Assembly (NCBI RefSeq): GCF_001879105.1
Contig: NZ_MLCF01000009.1
Span: 23,843 to 87,842 of the forward strand
Source of the DNA: Mangrovactinospora gilvigrisea
GTDB taxonomy: Bacteria > Actinomycetota > Actinomycetes > Streptomycetales > Streptomycetaceae
Length of the DNA: 64,000 nt
Direction of reading: 5' to 3'
How positions within the stretch are numbered: position 1 is the first letter of the stretch; the number at the start of each line of letters is the position of its first letter. Shown here piece after piece: positions 1 to 9,800 of the stretch. The notes below the pieces were generated by a model, which was not told where the DNA came from, ran no database searches, and saw only the letters and a list, made by a program, of their open reading frames with translations. The position numbers and the translations under genes were made by a program.

Positions 1-2
1 CG

Positions 3-341
3 GTGCTGGCCCTGCTGGGGCTCTGGCTGCTGGTGCTGGCGCTCACCCCCGGCCTGCGCGCGCTGCTGCCGCTGCGGGTGCCGTCCGGCACCCTGCGCGG
101 CGCGATCGAGCGGGACACCGCCGAGGGCCTGCTGCAGGAGTCGGCGCTCCGGGTGGACTCCATCATCCGCGCCGAGGTGCGGGTGAAGCGGCGGCGCGCG
201 GTGGTGCTGGCGTATGTGCGGCTGCGCGATCTGGGCGAGGCGCGGGACGAGCTGTCCAACGCGCTCTTCGATCGGATGGAACGGATGGGCCCGGGGTGGA
301 CCCCGCGGCTGACGCTGAAGCTCCGCCCGGTGCGGCGGTAG
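3..341 (+). CDS. Membrane protein of the AmaP/Asp23 stress cluster (DUF6286-like), 5' partial
   Basis: The left end of this gene lies outside the window. The visible 112 residues start with a hydrophobic membrane segment (about residues 1-20) followed by a basic, soluble alpha/beta-looking tail that ends in LTLKLRPVRR. The layout (short membrane anchor plus small cytoplasmic domain) and the position 18 bp before an AmaP-like gene match the small DUF6286-type proteins that accompany Asp23/Gls24 envelope-stress proteins in streptomycetes. It probably sits in the membrane as part of that assembly. The exact role is unknown. The family assignment is from memory of such clusters, not from a search, and the GTG at position 3 is probably an internal codon. 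Confidence 0.6.
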   Translation: MLALLGLWLLVLALTPGLRALLPLRVPSGTLRGAIERDTAEGLLQESALRVDSIIRAEVRVKRRRAVVLAYVRLRDLGEARDELSNALFDRMERMGPGWTPRLTLKLRPVRR

Positions 342-359
342 ACAAAGGGGTTTGACGGA

Positions 360-917
360 ATGTCGACTTTCCGTGGGGTTCTGAACCGGGTCCTGGTGGG
401 CCTGATCGGGCTCGCGGCGATCGCCGGCGGCGGATGGGTGCTCTACCGCGGGTTCCGCGGCGACGCGGGCGCCCGGCACGGCTCGGTGCTCTCGGCGGCG
501 GACCGGGCGCACTGGTCGCACCGCCACGGCTTCTGGACGGATGCCGAGATCGCGCTCGGCGCGCTGGCGCTGCTGGGCCTGGTCTGGCTCGTCTGGCAGT
601 GGCGGGACCGCCGTCCGCACGTCCAGGGCTTCGACGCGGCCGCCCGCGCGGTCCTCGCCGGTCAGGCGGGACGGCTGCCGGGCACGGCGTCGGCGACGGT
701 GCGCACCGCGGGCAGCCGGCGGCGGCCGCGGGCCGTGCTGGAGCTCGAACTCACCGAGGACGCCGACCCGGCGGAGGTGCTCGCCGCGCTGTGGCGCGGC
801 CCCCTCGCGGAGGCGCGGGCGCAGGCGCACCGTCCCGAGATGCCGACCGTCGTGCGCTTCACCGGCGCCCACCCCATCCGCGGCACCCGCATAAAGGCCC
901 AGAGCGCCTACCGCTGA
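360..917 (+). CDS. amaP: Alkaline shock response membrane anchor protein AmaP
   Basis: This 185-residue protein has two membrane segments, one near residues 10-30 and one near 62-80, joined by a short loop. A C-terminal cytoplasmic domain of about 100 residues follows. This is the architecture of AmaP, which anchors Asp23/Gls24 proteins at the membrane in Gram-positive bacteria. It follows the preceding small membrane gene by 18 bp, so the two are likely cotranscribed as the end of an Asp23-type operon whose front lies off the left edge. A 12-bp perfect hairpin just downstream closes the unit. The second half is poorly conserved in this family, so the call rests on topology and context. Confidence 0.7.
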   Translation: MSTFRGVLNRVLVGLIGLAAIAGGGWVLYRGFRGDAGARHGSVLSAADRAHWSHRHGFWTDAEIALGALALLGLVWLVWQWRDRRPHVQGFDAAARAVLAGQAGRLPGTASATVRTAGSRRRPRAVLELELTEDADPAEVLAALWRGPLAEARAQAHRPEMPTVVRFTGAHPIRGTRIKAQSAYR

Positions 918-927
918 GCGCGGCGCG

Positions 928-965
928 TTGTTCGCCGCCCCTTCGCCCCCGGCGGCGGCGAACAA
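928..965. terminator. Bidirectional terminator between convergent genes
   Basis: Perfect 12-bp inverted repeat: TTGTTCGCCGCC at 928-939 pairs with GGCGGCGAACAA at 954-965, with a 14-base loop. It lies between the stop of the AmaP gene and the stop of the oppositely oriented enoyl-CoA hydratase gene, so it can end transcription from both sides. Confidence 0.7.
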
Positions 966-974
966 AGGGGACCG

Positions 975-1760
975 CTACTCGCCCAGCCCCGCCAGGTCCC
1001 GCAACCGGCGCGCCTGCGCGGCCCGCTCCGCCGCGCGCTGCTCGTCGTACGACCGCGCCCCCGCCCCGTCGAGCAGCGCCTTGGTCTCCACCACCGCATC
1101 CCGCGGCGCCGCCAGCAGCGCCGCGCACAACTCCCGCGCCGCCGCGTCCAGTTCGGCGCCCGGCACGACCACCGCCGCCAGCCCCACCCGCGCGGCCTCC
1201 TCCGCCGAGACCCAGCGCCCCGTCAGGCACATCTCCAGCGCCCGGGACCGCCCCACCGCGTCCACCAGCGGCTTGGTCCCCGCCAGATCCGGCACCAGCC
1301 CCAGCGTCGTCTCCCGCATCGCGAACCGCGCGTCCTCCGCGCACACCCGCACATCGCACCCCAGCGCCAGCTGGAAGCCCGCGCCGACCGCCGCGCCCCG
1401 CACCGCGGCCACGCTCACCACGTCCGGGCGGCGCCACCAGGTGAACGCCTCCTGGAACTCCCCGATCGCGGCGTCCAGTTCGGCGTCGTCCAACCGCGCC
1501 AGCTCCAGGAACGGCCGCTCTCCGGGGATCCCCTCGGGCGTGAACGCCGCGCGATCGAGCCCCGCCGAGAAGTTCCGCCCCTCCGCGCGCAACAGCACCA
1601 CCCGCACATCGCCGGGCAGTTCGCGCCCGATCGCGGCGAGCCGCCGCCACATCGCGGGCGTCTGCGCATTGCTGCGGTCCGGATCCGTCAAAGTGACGAC
1701 GGCGAGTTCGCCCTCCCGCTCCCACCGGACGGAGTCCTTCTCATCGGTCGCTTCGGTCAC
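975..1760 (-). CDS. Enoyl-CoA hydratase/isomerase family protein
   Basis: A 261-residue crotonase-fold protein. The first oxyanion-hole segment NFSAGLD is near residue 62 and the second, GAAVGAGFQLALGCD, near 118-133. These bind the acyl-CoA thioester carbonyl in hydratases and isomerases of fatty-acid and related CoA metabolism. The GTG start at 1760 is chosen because GGAAGGAAAGAGC lies directly upstream. A longer open frame to 1925 lacks such a site and has non-family sequence. The length fits the family. Substrate cannot be read from the sequence, and no other beta-oxidation genes are nearby, so it may act alone. Confidence 0.85.
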   Translation of the reverse strand: MTEATDEKDSVRWEREGELAVVTLTDPDRSNAQTPAMWRRLAAIGRELPGDVRVVLLRAEGRNFSAGLDRAAFTPEGIPGERPFLELARLDDAELDAAIGEFQEAFTWWRRPDVVSVAAVRGAAVGAGFQLALGCDVRVCAEDARFAMRETTLGLVPDLAGTKPLVDAVGRSRALEMCLTGRWVSAEEAARVGLAAVVVPGAELDAAARELCAALLAAPRDAVVETKALLDGAGARSYDEQRAAERAAQARRLRDLAGLGE

Positions 1761-1884
1761 GCTCTTTCCTTCCCATTCACTCCGGGCCGGCCCCGGACAT
1801 GCGTGCGGCCCGCTCCCGGGATCCCCTGAGGGTCCTGGGCCCGGGAGCGGGCCGTACGCCGAAGTACGCAGTGCTTCAAGTGGC

Positions 1885-2109
1885 TCAGGATGTCGACGAC
1901 TTGGACTTGCCCCGCGTCGCGCCACCCCGCCCCCTGAGCGTCACTCCGGACTCGCTCAGCATCCGGTGCACGAATCCGTACGACCGGCCGGTCTCTTCGG
2001 CCAGCGCGCGGATGCTCGCACCGGAGTCGTACTTCTTCTTGAGGTCAGCCGCGAGCTTCTCGCGCGCGGCTCCGGTCACCCGGCTGCCCTTTTTCAGAGT
2101 CTCGGCCAC
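1885..2109 (-). CDS. Small helix-turn-helix DNA-binding protein
   Basis: A 74-residue basic protein. Its centre (SGASIRALAEETGRSYGFVH) is a clear helix-turn-helix of the Hin/resolvase-like type, followed by a short wing and a lysine-rich tail. The GTG start at 2109 is set by GAGGAGG seven to eight bases upstream. The open frame extends to 2175 without a better site. Proteins of this kind are near-universal in streptomycetes. It probably binds DNA as a small regulator or architectural protein, but I know of no assigned target. It is preceded by the divergent-looking spacer 2110-2346 after the ABC-F gene. Confidence 0.75.
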   Translation of the reverse strand: MAETLKKGSRVTGAAREKLAADLKKKYDSGASIRALAEETGRSYGFVHRMLSESGVTLRGRGGATRGKSKSSTS

Positions 2110-2346
2110 CCGTGCCTCCTCTAAGGAAGTGCGCTCTGAGTTCCCATGATCACCCCTTGCGGGTCCCATGGCCACCCATTCGGCAAAGGTCGGTGCAGGA
2201 AATTCCGCGCCGACGCCGGGTCATGTCCAGACATGCGTAGGACACTCGGCGCCGTTGCCAACTCCCAACGCTGATCGCTGGAGAGTAGCAGAACAAGCTA
2301 ATGCTGTGATCACCATTCGGTGTTCTTGGATGGCAAGGTAGCGGAC

Positions 2347-3945
<1,599 letters not shown>

Positions 3946-4147
3946 CTGTGTTCGTGGTCTCCGGGAATGGACGGCACGCCTGAGGCGCCGTCAGCGGGGG
4001 CGGGGGGCGTCAGCGGATGCGCGGGGCCGACGACGGACCCGGCGCGCCCCCGGGCTACGCACAGAGGTGAACTGCCATGTGGGGCAGTCTAGCGGGGCGC
4101 GCAACCGGTTTTCGCACCGGCCGCGGGGAGTCGGTGGGCCCGGCCGC

Positions 4148-4738
4148 TCACTCCAGCGGGGTGTGCTCGCCGCGCCGGTGCTCCGGGGCGGCCGCCGCGA
4201 CCTGGGCCAGCAGCCGGTCGCGGACCTGGGCGATCAATGCGGGGTCGGGCTGCGGCAGCCCGGCGACGGCGCTGAGGTAGAGGCCGTCGCTGACGAGGCG
4301 GATCGTCTCGGCGAGCACCGGGTCGTCCACCTCCTCGCGGATCAGGCTCGTCCACTTGTCGAAGATCTCGCCGAGCCGGGCGGCCGCCCCGGTGCGGGTG
4401 CCGTCCGAGGCGCGCAGCACGGCCAGCACGCCCCAGTAGAGCTCGGCCTCCTCGCTGCCGGGCACCGAGGTCTCGAGGTAGAAGCGGACGGCGCCGCCCT
4501 CGGCGGAGCGGGCGCGGGCGACCTCGTCCGAGGACTCCTCGGCGAGGCGCTGCACCAGCCCGTCGAGGAGCGCCTCCTTGCTGGGGAAGTGGTAGAGCAG
4601 CCCGCCCTTGGAGACGCCGGCCTGCGCGGCCACCGCCTCCAGGGTCACGGCGCTCGGGCCCTTGTCGACGATGATCCGCTGGAGGGCGTGCAGGATCCGC
4701 TCCCGGGCACCCGTCTTCGCGGTCTTCGCAGTGGTCAC
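4148..4738 (-). CDS. TetR/AcrR family transcriptional repressor
   Basis: About 196 residues. The N-terminal helix-turn-helix (about residues 10-55; VTLEAVAAQAGVSKGGLLYHF) is a textbook TetR DNA-binding domain. The C-terminal half is all-helical, as in ligand-binding TetR domains. GTG codons at 4747 and 4738 are both possible starts. I take 4738 because the first operator ends very close to the other. The gene is divergent from a DHA2 efflux pump with two near-identical palindromes between them, the usual arrangement of a drug-responsive repressor controlling itself and its pump. The inducer is unknown. Confidence 0.88.
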   Translation of the reverse strand: MTTAKTAKTGARERILHALQRIIVDKGPSAVTLEAVAAQAGVSKGGLLYHFPSKEALLDGLVQRLAEESSDEVARARSAEGGAVRFYLETSVPGSEEAELYWGVLAVLRASDGTRTGAAARLGEIFDKWTSLIREEVDDPVLAETIRLVSDGLYLSAVAGLPQPDPALIAQVRDRLLAQVAAAAPEHRRGEHTPLE

Positions 4739-4750
4739 GGTTGCCACTGT

Positions 4751-4784
4751 ACCGTCCGGACGGTTACTGTACCGTCTGGACGGT
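4751..4784. promoter_or_regulatory. Two tandem TetR operators between the repressor and the efflux gene
   Basis: ACCGTCCGGACGGT at 4751-4764 is a perfect 14-bp palindrome. ACCGTCTGGACGGT at 4771-4784 is the same with one central change. Both are preceded by ACTGT, so the units form a 20-bp direct repeat, two helical turns apart. The sites fill the short divergent promoter region and would block transcription both ways when bound. Confidence 0.8.
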
Positions 4785-4805
4785 TTAGTAATCTGCGAGG
4801 GACCC

Positions 4806-6335
4806 ATGGCCGGCACCGAACTCCACACGCGCGACGGCGCGACCACCCCCGGCGGGGCGGCGCCCCGGGCCGGGCGCTCCGCCTGGGCGGCGCTGGCCGT
4901 GCTGGTGCTCCCGGTGCTGATGATCTCGGTCGACTCCACCGTGCTGGGCTTCGCCGTCCCCTTCATCTCCGAGGATCTCGCGCCCAGCTCGTCGCAGCTG
5001 CTGTGGATCATCGACATCTACTCGTTCGTGCTGGCCGGCCTGCTGGTGACGATGGGCACACTCGGCGACCGGATAGGCCGGCGCCGGCTGCTGCTGATCG
5101 GCACCGCCGGCTTCGGCCTCGCCTCGGTGCTCGCCGCCTACGCCCACACCCCCGCGGTGCTGATCGGCGCGCGGGCCCTGCTGGGGCTCGCCGGCGCCAC
5201 CCTGATGCCCTCGACGCTGTCGATCATCCGCAACCTCTTCGCGGACCGGCAGCAGCGCACCCTGGCCATCGCGGTCTGGGGCTCGGCCTTCGCGGGCGGT
5301 TCGGCGCTCGGGCCGATCGTCGGCGGCTGGCTGCTGGAGCACTTCTGGTGGGGCTCGATCTTCCTGATCAACCTGCCGGTGACGATCGCGCTGCTGATCG
5401 CCGGCCGGCTGCTGCTGCCCGAGTCGCGCGACCCCCGGCCGGGCCGCTACGACCTGCTCAGCGCCGGGCTGTCGCTGGCCGCGATGCTGCCCGCCGTCTA
5501 CGGCGTCAAGTCGATGGCGGAGAACGGCGTGACGCCGCTCGGCGTCGGCGCGCTGCTGGTCGGCGTGGCGCTGGGCGTGGTCTTCGTCCGGCGGCAGCTG
5601 CGGCTGAAGGACCCGATGCTCGACATGGCGCTCTTCCGGAACCGGACGTTCTCGGTGGCGGTGTCGACGAACCTGATGGCGGTCTTCGCGCTCGTCGGGT
5701 GCCTGTTCTTCCTGACGCAGTACCTGCAGCTGGTGCAGGGCCGCTCGCCGCTCGCCTCGGGCGTGCTGCTGCTGCCCGGGCTGGCCTGCTCGGTGGTGGC
5801 GTCGCTGCTGGTGGTGCGGCTGGTGCGGCGCTTCCCGCTGCCGGTGCTGATCACCTGCGGGCTGCTGGTCGCCGCGGCGGGCTACGCGCTGGTGGTGACG
5901 CTGGGCGCGGGGACGCCGGCGGGGGTGATGGTGGCGGCGTTCGCGCTGATCGGCAGCGGCATCGGGATCGCGGAGACGCTCACCAACGACGCGATCCTGG
6001 CGGCGGTGCCGCCGGAGCGGGCGGGGGCGGCGTCGGCGATCTCGGAGACGGCGTACGAGCTGGGGGCGGCGCTGGGCACGGCGCTGCTGGGCAGTGTGGT
6101 GATGGCCGTCTACCGCGGTCGCCTCGCGGCGGACGTGCCGGAGTCGGCGCGCGAGACGCTGGGCGGCGCGGTGGACGCGGCGCGGCACCTGGGCGGTTCG
6201 GCGGGCGGGGCGGTGCTGTCGTCGGCGCGGGAGGCGTTCGCGTCGGGGATGCACGTCGCGGCGCTCGTCGGCGTGGTGGTCGTCGTCGCGGCGGCGGTGA
6301 TGGCGGGGGTGCTGCTGCGGAAGCAGTCCCGCTGA
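4806..6335 (+). CDS. DHA2-family MFS drug efflux transporter
   Basis: A 509-residue membrane protein with about 14 hydrophobic segments, as in the EmrB/QacA (DHA2) drug:H+ antiporters. Membrane segment 1 contains MISVDSTVLGFAVP, the conserved acidic motif D1 region. Motif A, GTLGDRIGRRR, follows near residues 83-93. A central segment has the typical motif C-like region GSAFAGGSALGPIVGG. ATG at 4806 is preceded by GCGAGGG, and the product starts at the usual distance from membrane segment 1. It is divergent from the TetR repressor and its tandem operators, so it should be induced by substrate. The sequence is of the type of quaternary-ammonium or disinfectant exporters, but the substrate is inferred only. 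Confidence 0.9.
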   Translation: MAGTELHTRDGATTPGGAAPRAGRSAWAALAVLVLPVLMISVDSTVLGFAVPFISEDLAPSSSQLLWIIDIYSFVLAGLLVTMGTLGDRIGRRRLLLIGTAGFGLASVLAAYAHTPAVLIGARALLGLAGATLMPSTLSIIRNLFADRQQRTLAIAVWGSAFAGGSALGPIVGGWLLEHFWWGSIFLINLPVTIALLIAGRLLLPESRDPRPGRYDLLSAGLSLAAMLPAVYGVKSMAENGVTPLGVGALLVGVALGVVFVRRQLRLKDPMLDMALFRNRTFSVAVSTNLMAVFALVGCLFFLTQYLQLVQGRSPLASGVLLLPGLACSVVASLLVVRLVRRFPLPVLITCGLLVAAAGYALVVTLGAGTPAGVMVAAFALIGSGIGIAETLTNDAILAAVPPERAGAASAISETAYELGAALGTALLGSVVMAVYRGRLAADVPESARETLGGAVDAARHLGGSAGGAVLSSAREAFASGMHVAALVGVVVVVAAAVMAGVLLRKQSR

Positions 6336-6353
6336 GCGCGCGGGGCACTGTCC

Positions 6354-6417
6354 GCCGCCCCTACGCCCGGGCGCTTCGCGCCCGCTGGGCGGGTGGGGCG
6401 CCGGGGCAAAGGGGCGG
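6354..6417. repeat. Intergenic palindromic repeat, copy 1
   Basis: GCCGCCCCTACGCCCGG at the left, an inner hairpin GGGCGC-TTC-GCGCCC, then GGGTGGGGCGCCGGGGC and AGGGGCGGC at the right. The outer arms pair as GCCGCCCCT/AGGGGCGGC. It lies between the efflux gene and the YnfA gene. It belongs to a dispersed family seen at least six times in this window, always between genes or in a gene-fusion linker. Confidence 0.7.
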
Positions 6418-6440
6418 CGAACCTGCGGCAGGATGATCGC

Positions 6441-6773
6441 GTGACCGTAGCTCGATCCATCCTGTTGTTCGTCCTCGCGGCCCTCGCGGAGATCGGCGGA
6501 TGCTGGCTCGTCTGGCAGTTCGCCCGAGAACACCGCGCGTGGTGGTTCGCCCTGCTCGGCGTCGTCGCCCTCGGCGGCTACGGCTTCGTCGCCGCCCTCC
6601 AGCCCTCCGCCGAGTTCGGCCGCGTCCTCGCCGCCTACGGCGGCGTCTTCGTGGCGGGCTCGCTCGCCTGGGGCGTCGTGGTGGACGGCTTCCGCCCCAC
6701 CGTCTGGGACATGGCAGGGGCGGCGGTCTGCCTCGCCGGAGTCGCGCTCATCATGTACGCGCCCCGCGGCTAG
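6441..6773 (+). CDS. YnfA/UPF0060 family four-helix membrane protein
   Basis: A 110-residue protein made almost entirely of four hydrophobic helices. It carries family hallmarks [10 protein letters not shown] in helix 1, YGFVAALQP at the end of helix 2 and [14 protein letters not shown] in helix 3. The length matches YnfA (about 108 residues). GTG at 6441 is chosen because it gives the conserved N terminus ahead of helix 1. Upstream in-frame sequence is spacer. Some YnfA homologues resemble small multidrug resistance pumps, but the physiological role is not settled. It converges on the ABC exporter gene with only 41 bp between stops. Confidence 0.88.
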   Translation: MTVARSILLFVLAALAEIGGCWLVWQFAREHRAWWFALLGVVALGGYGFVAALQPSAEFGRVLAAYGGVFVAGSLAWGVVVDGFRPTVWDMAGAAVCLAGVALIMYAPRG

Positions 6774-6814
6774 GCGTCCCGCCGCCCCTTCGGCCCCTTG
6801 GGATCAGCCGGCCG

Positions 6815-9800
6815 TCAGGCCGCCCGCTCCTTCACCTTGTCCTCGACCACTTCGCCCTGGTGCACCCGGACGACGCGGTCCACCCAGGCCAGCGCCTGCG
6901 GACGGTGCGTCACCACCAGCGTGGTGCGCCCCGCCGAGACGGCCCGCATGGCGCGGTTGACGCGCCGCTCGCCGGCCAGGTCCAGGTTGGACGTCGCCTC
7001 GTCGAGCACCAGGATCCCCGGGTCGACGAGGAGCGCCCGCGCCAGGCACAGCAGTTGGCGCTGGCCCGCCGAGAGCGAGCCGCCGCCCGTCCCGAGGATG
7101 TGGCGGTAGCCGCCGGGCAGCTCGCGGATGAAGCCATGGGCCCCGACCGCGACCGCCGCCGCCTCCACCTCCTCGTCGGACGCGTCCGGCCGGCCGTAGG
7201 CGATGTTGTCCCGGACCGAGCGCGAGAAGAGCATCGGCTCCTGGGGGACGTACCCCAGCCTCGACCGGTACCCGCGCACGTCCAGTGCGGTCAGCGGCTG
7301 GCCGTCCACCAGCACCCGCCCCTCCGTGGGGTCGTAGAAGCGGGTCACCAGCTTGGCGATCGTCGACTTCCCGGCGCCCGTCCGCCCCACGAAGGCCACC
7401 CGCTGCCCCGCGGGGACATGCAGGTCGACCGTGCGCAGCGCGTCCGTCTCGGCGCCGTGGTAGCGCAGCCGCACCTGCTCCAGCCGCACATCGCCCTCGA
7501 TCTCCCCCACCATCCGCGGCCGTTCGGGCTGCGGGGTGGAGCTGACCTGTCCCAGCAGCGAGCGGATCCGGACGAGTCCGGCCCGCGCCTGCTGGTAGAC
7601 GTCGAACACCTGGGCGAGCTGCTGCACCGGTGCGAACGCCTGCGCGAGGTAGAGCAGGAACGCCAGCAGCGCGCCGGCCTCCAGCGTCCCCCGGCGCATC
7701 AGCCACGCCCCGGCCAGCACACCCAGCGCGATCGCGGCCACCGCCAGGAACTCGATGAACCCGCCGTACAGGGTGTTGGCGACCTGCGCGCGCTGCGCGG
7801 CGAGCCGCACATCGGCGCACTTCTCGTCGAACTCCGCGGTGTTGCGCTCCTCGCGGCGGAACAGCTGCGAGGTGCGGACCCCGTTGACGCCCTCGTGGAG
7901 CGCGGCCGTCATCAGGGAGATCCGCTCGCGGAGCAGCTTGTAGTTGCGGTGCGCCTTGCGCTGGTACCACAGGGTGGCCCCGGCCACCGGCACCACGACG
8001 GCCGCCAGCACCAGCGCCAGCCGCGCGTCCAGCAGCACCACCATCACCGTCATGCCGGCGAAGGTGACGCCGCCCACCAGGGCGTTGACGAGACCGGCCT
8101 GCAGCAGCTGCGCCACCGTCGAGACGTCCGAGGTGATGCGGCTCATCACCCAGCCCGCCTTGGTGCGGTCGAAGTAGTCGACGCCGAGCCGCTGCAGATG
8201 GACGAAGATCCGCATCCGCAGCGCCGCCAGGGCGCGCTCCGCGGTGCGGTTCGTCCACAGCGTCTCCTGCTGCATGTCCCACCACAGGAACACGGTGACT
8301 GCCAGCGCCGCCGCCGACACCGCGAGGAGCACCCCGGCGTGGTGCGTGCGCACGCCCGAGTCCACCCCGACCTCGATCAGCTTGGGGCCGACGATGGTGC
8401 CGATCGCGTCCAGGACCACGAAGAGCATCCCGATGGCGATCGCGCCCATGTAGGGGCGGAGGAACTCGCCCATCCGGAACGCGCCCTGGGAGAGGTTCTC
8501 CCGGTCCAGCTCCTCCTCGACCGCCGGGTCGCGCTGCTCGGCCACCGCCGGGAGCGTCCCCAGCACGGCGGCGATCTCCGGGGACGGCTGGCGCACGGCC
8601 GGCGGCCGCTGCCCCAGCGCGGTGGGGTCGGGCTCCGGCCAGGAGTCCTCCTCCCGCCGGTACTCGCCGGACCGGGCCATGTGCAGCACGCCCGGGCCGC
8701 GCGCCGCGTCGTCGGAGGACCCGAACCCCTCGAACCCCTCGTCGCTGTCGCCGAACAGGTGCGCGTACAGCGGCGAGGTGCGCAGCAGGTCCTCGTGGGC
8801 GCCCTCGGCGACCACCCGGCCCTCGTCGACCACCACGATGCGGTCGGCGGTGCGCAGGGTGGACTCCCGATAGGCGATCAGCAGGACGCTGCGCCCGGCC
8901 AGTTGCGGTTCGAGGTTCTCGTGGATGATCCGCTCGACGTGCTCGTCGATGGCCGAGGTGGCGTCGTCCAGCAGCAGCACGTCCGCGTCCACCAGCAGCG
9001 CGCGGGCCAGGGTGAGGCGCTGGCGCTGGCCGCCGGACAGGGTCAGGCCCTGCTCGCCGATGACGGTGTCGTAGCCGTCCGGGAGCTCCATGATGAACTC
9101 GTGGGCGGCCGCGGCCTTCGCCACCTCCTCGATCTCCTCGCGGGTGGCCTCCGGCCGCCCCCAGGCGATGTTGGCGGCGACGCTGTCGGAGAACAGGAAG
9201 CGGTCCTCCGAGACCACCGCGATGCGGCGGCGCAGTTCGTGCAGCGGCAGCTCGCGGATGTCGGCGCCGTCGAGGGTGATCGACCCCTCGTCGACGTCCC
9301 ACACCCGCGGTGCGAGGTTGAGCGCGGTGGACTTGCCGGCGCCGGAGCGGCCGACCAGGGCGACGCGCTCGCCGGGGCGGATGGTCAGGTCGAAGCCGTC
9401 CAGCACGGGACGGTCCCGCCCGCCGTCCGGGTGGGCGAAGACCACCTTGCGGAAGGCGAGTTCGCCGCGGGTGCGGGAGCGGTACCCGTCCGGGGTGAGG
9501 TCCGGGTCCGGCTCGGTGACGGTGGGACGCAGCCGCAGCAGATCGCCGACCCGGGTGGTGGCGGCGAACGCCTGCGGGGCGCCCGTGAGGATCATGCCGA
9601 TCATCCGCGAGGTACCTGACAACGATGCCAGGTAGCTGAAGAAGCTCAGCAGGGTGCCGAGGCTCAGCTGGCCGTGCATCGCCAGCCAGCCGCCGACCAG
9701 CAGCACCGCGGCCTGCCCGGCCAGCGGCACGGTCTGCAGCCAGGCCAGGAACGGGGCGCGGAGCCGGACGGCGCGCACCCGGGCGCCGAAGAGCACGGCG

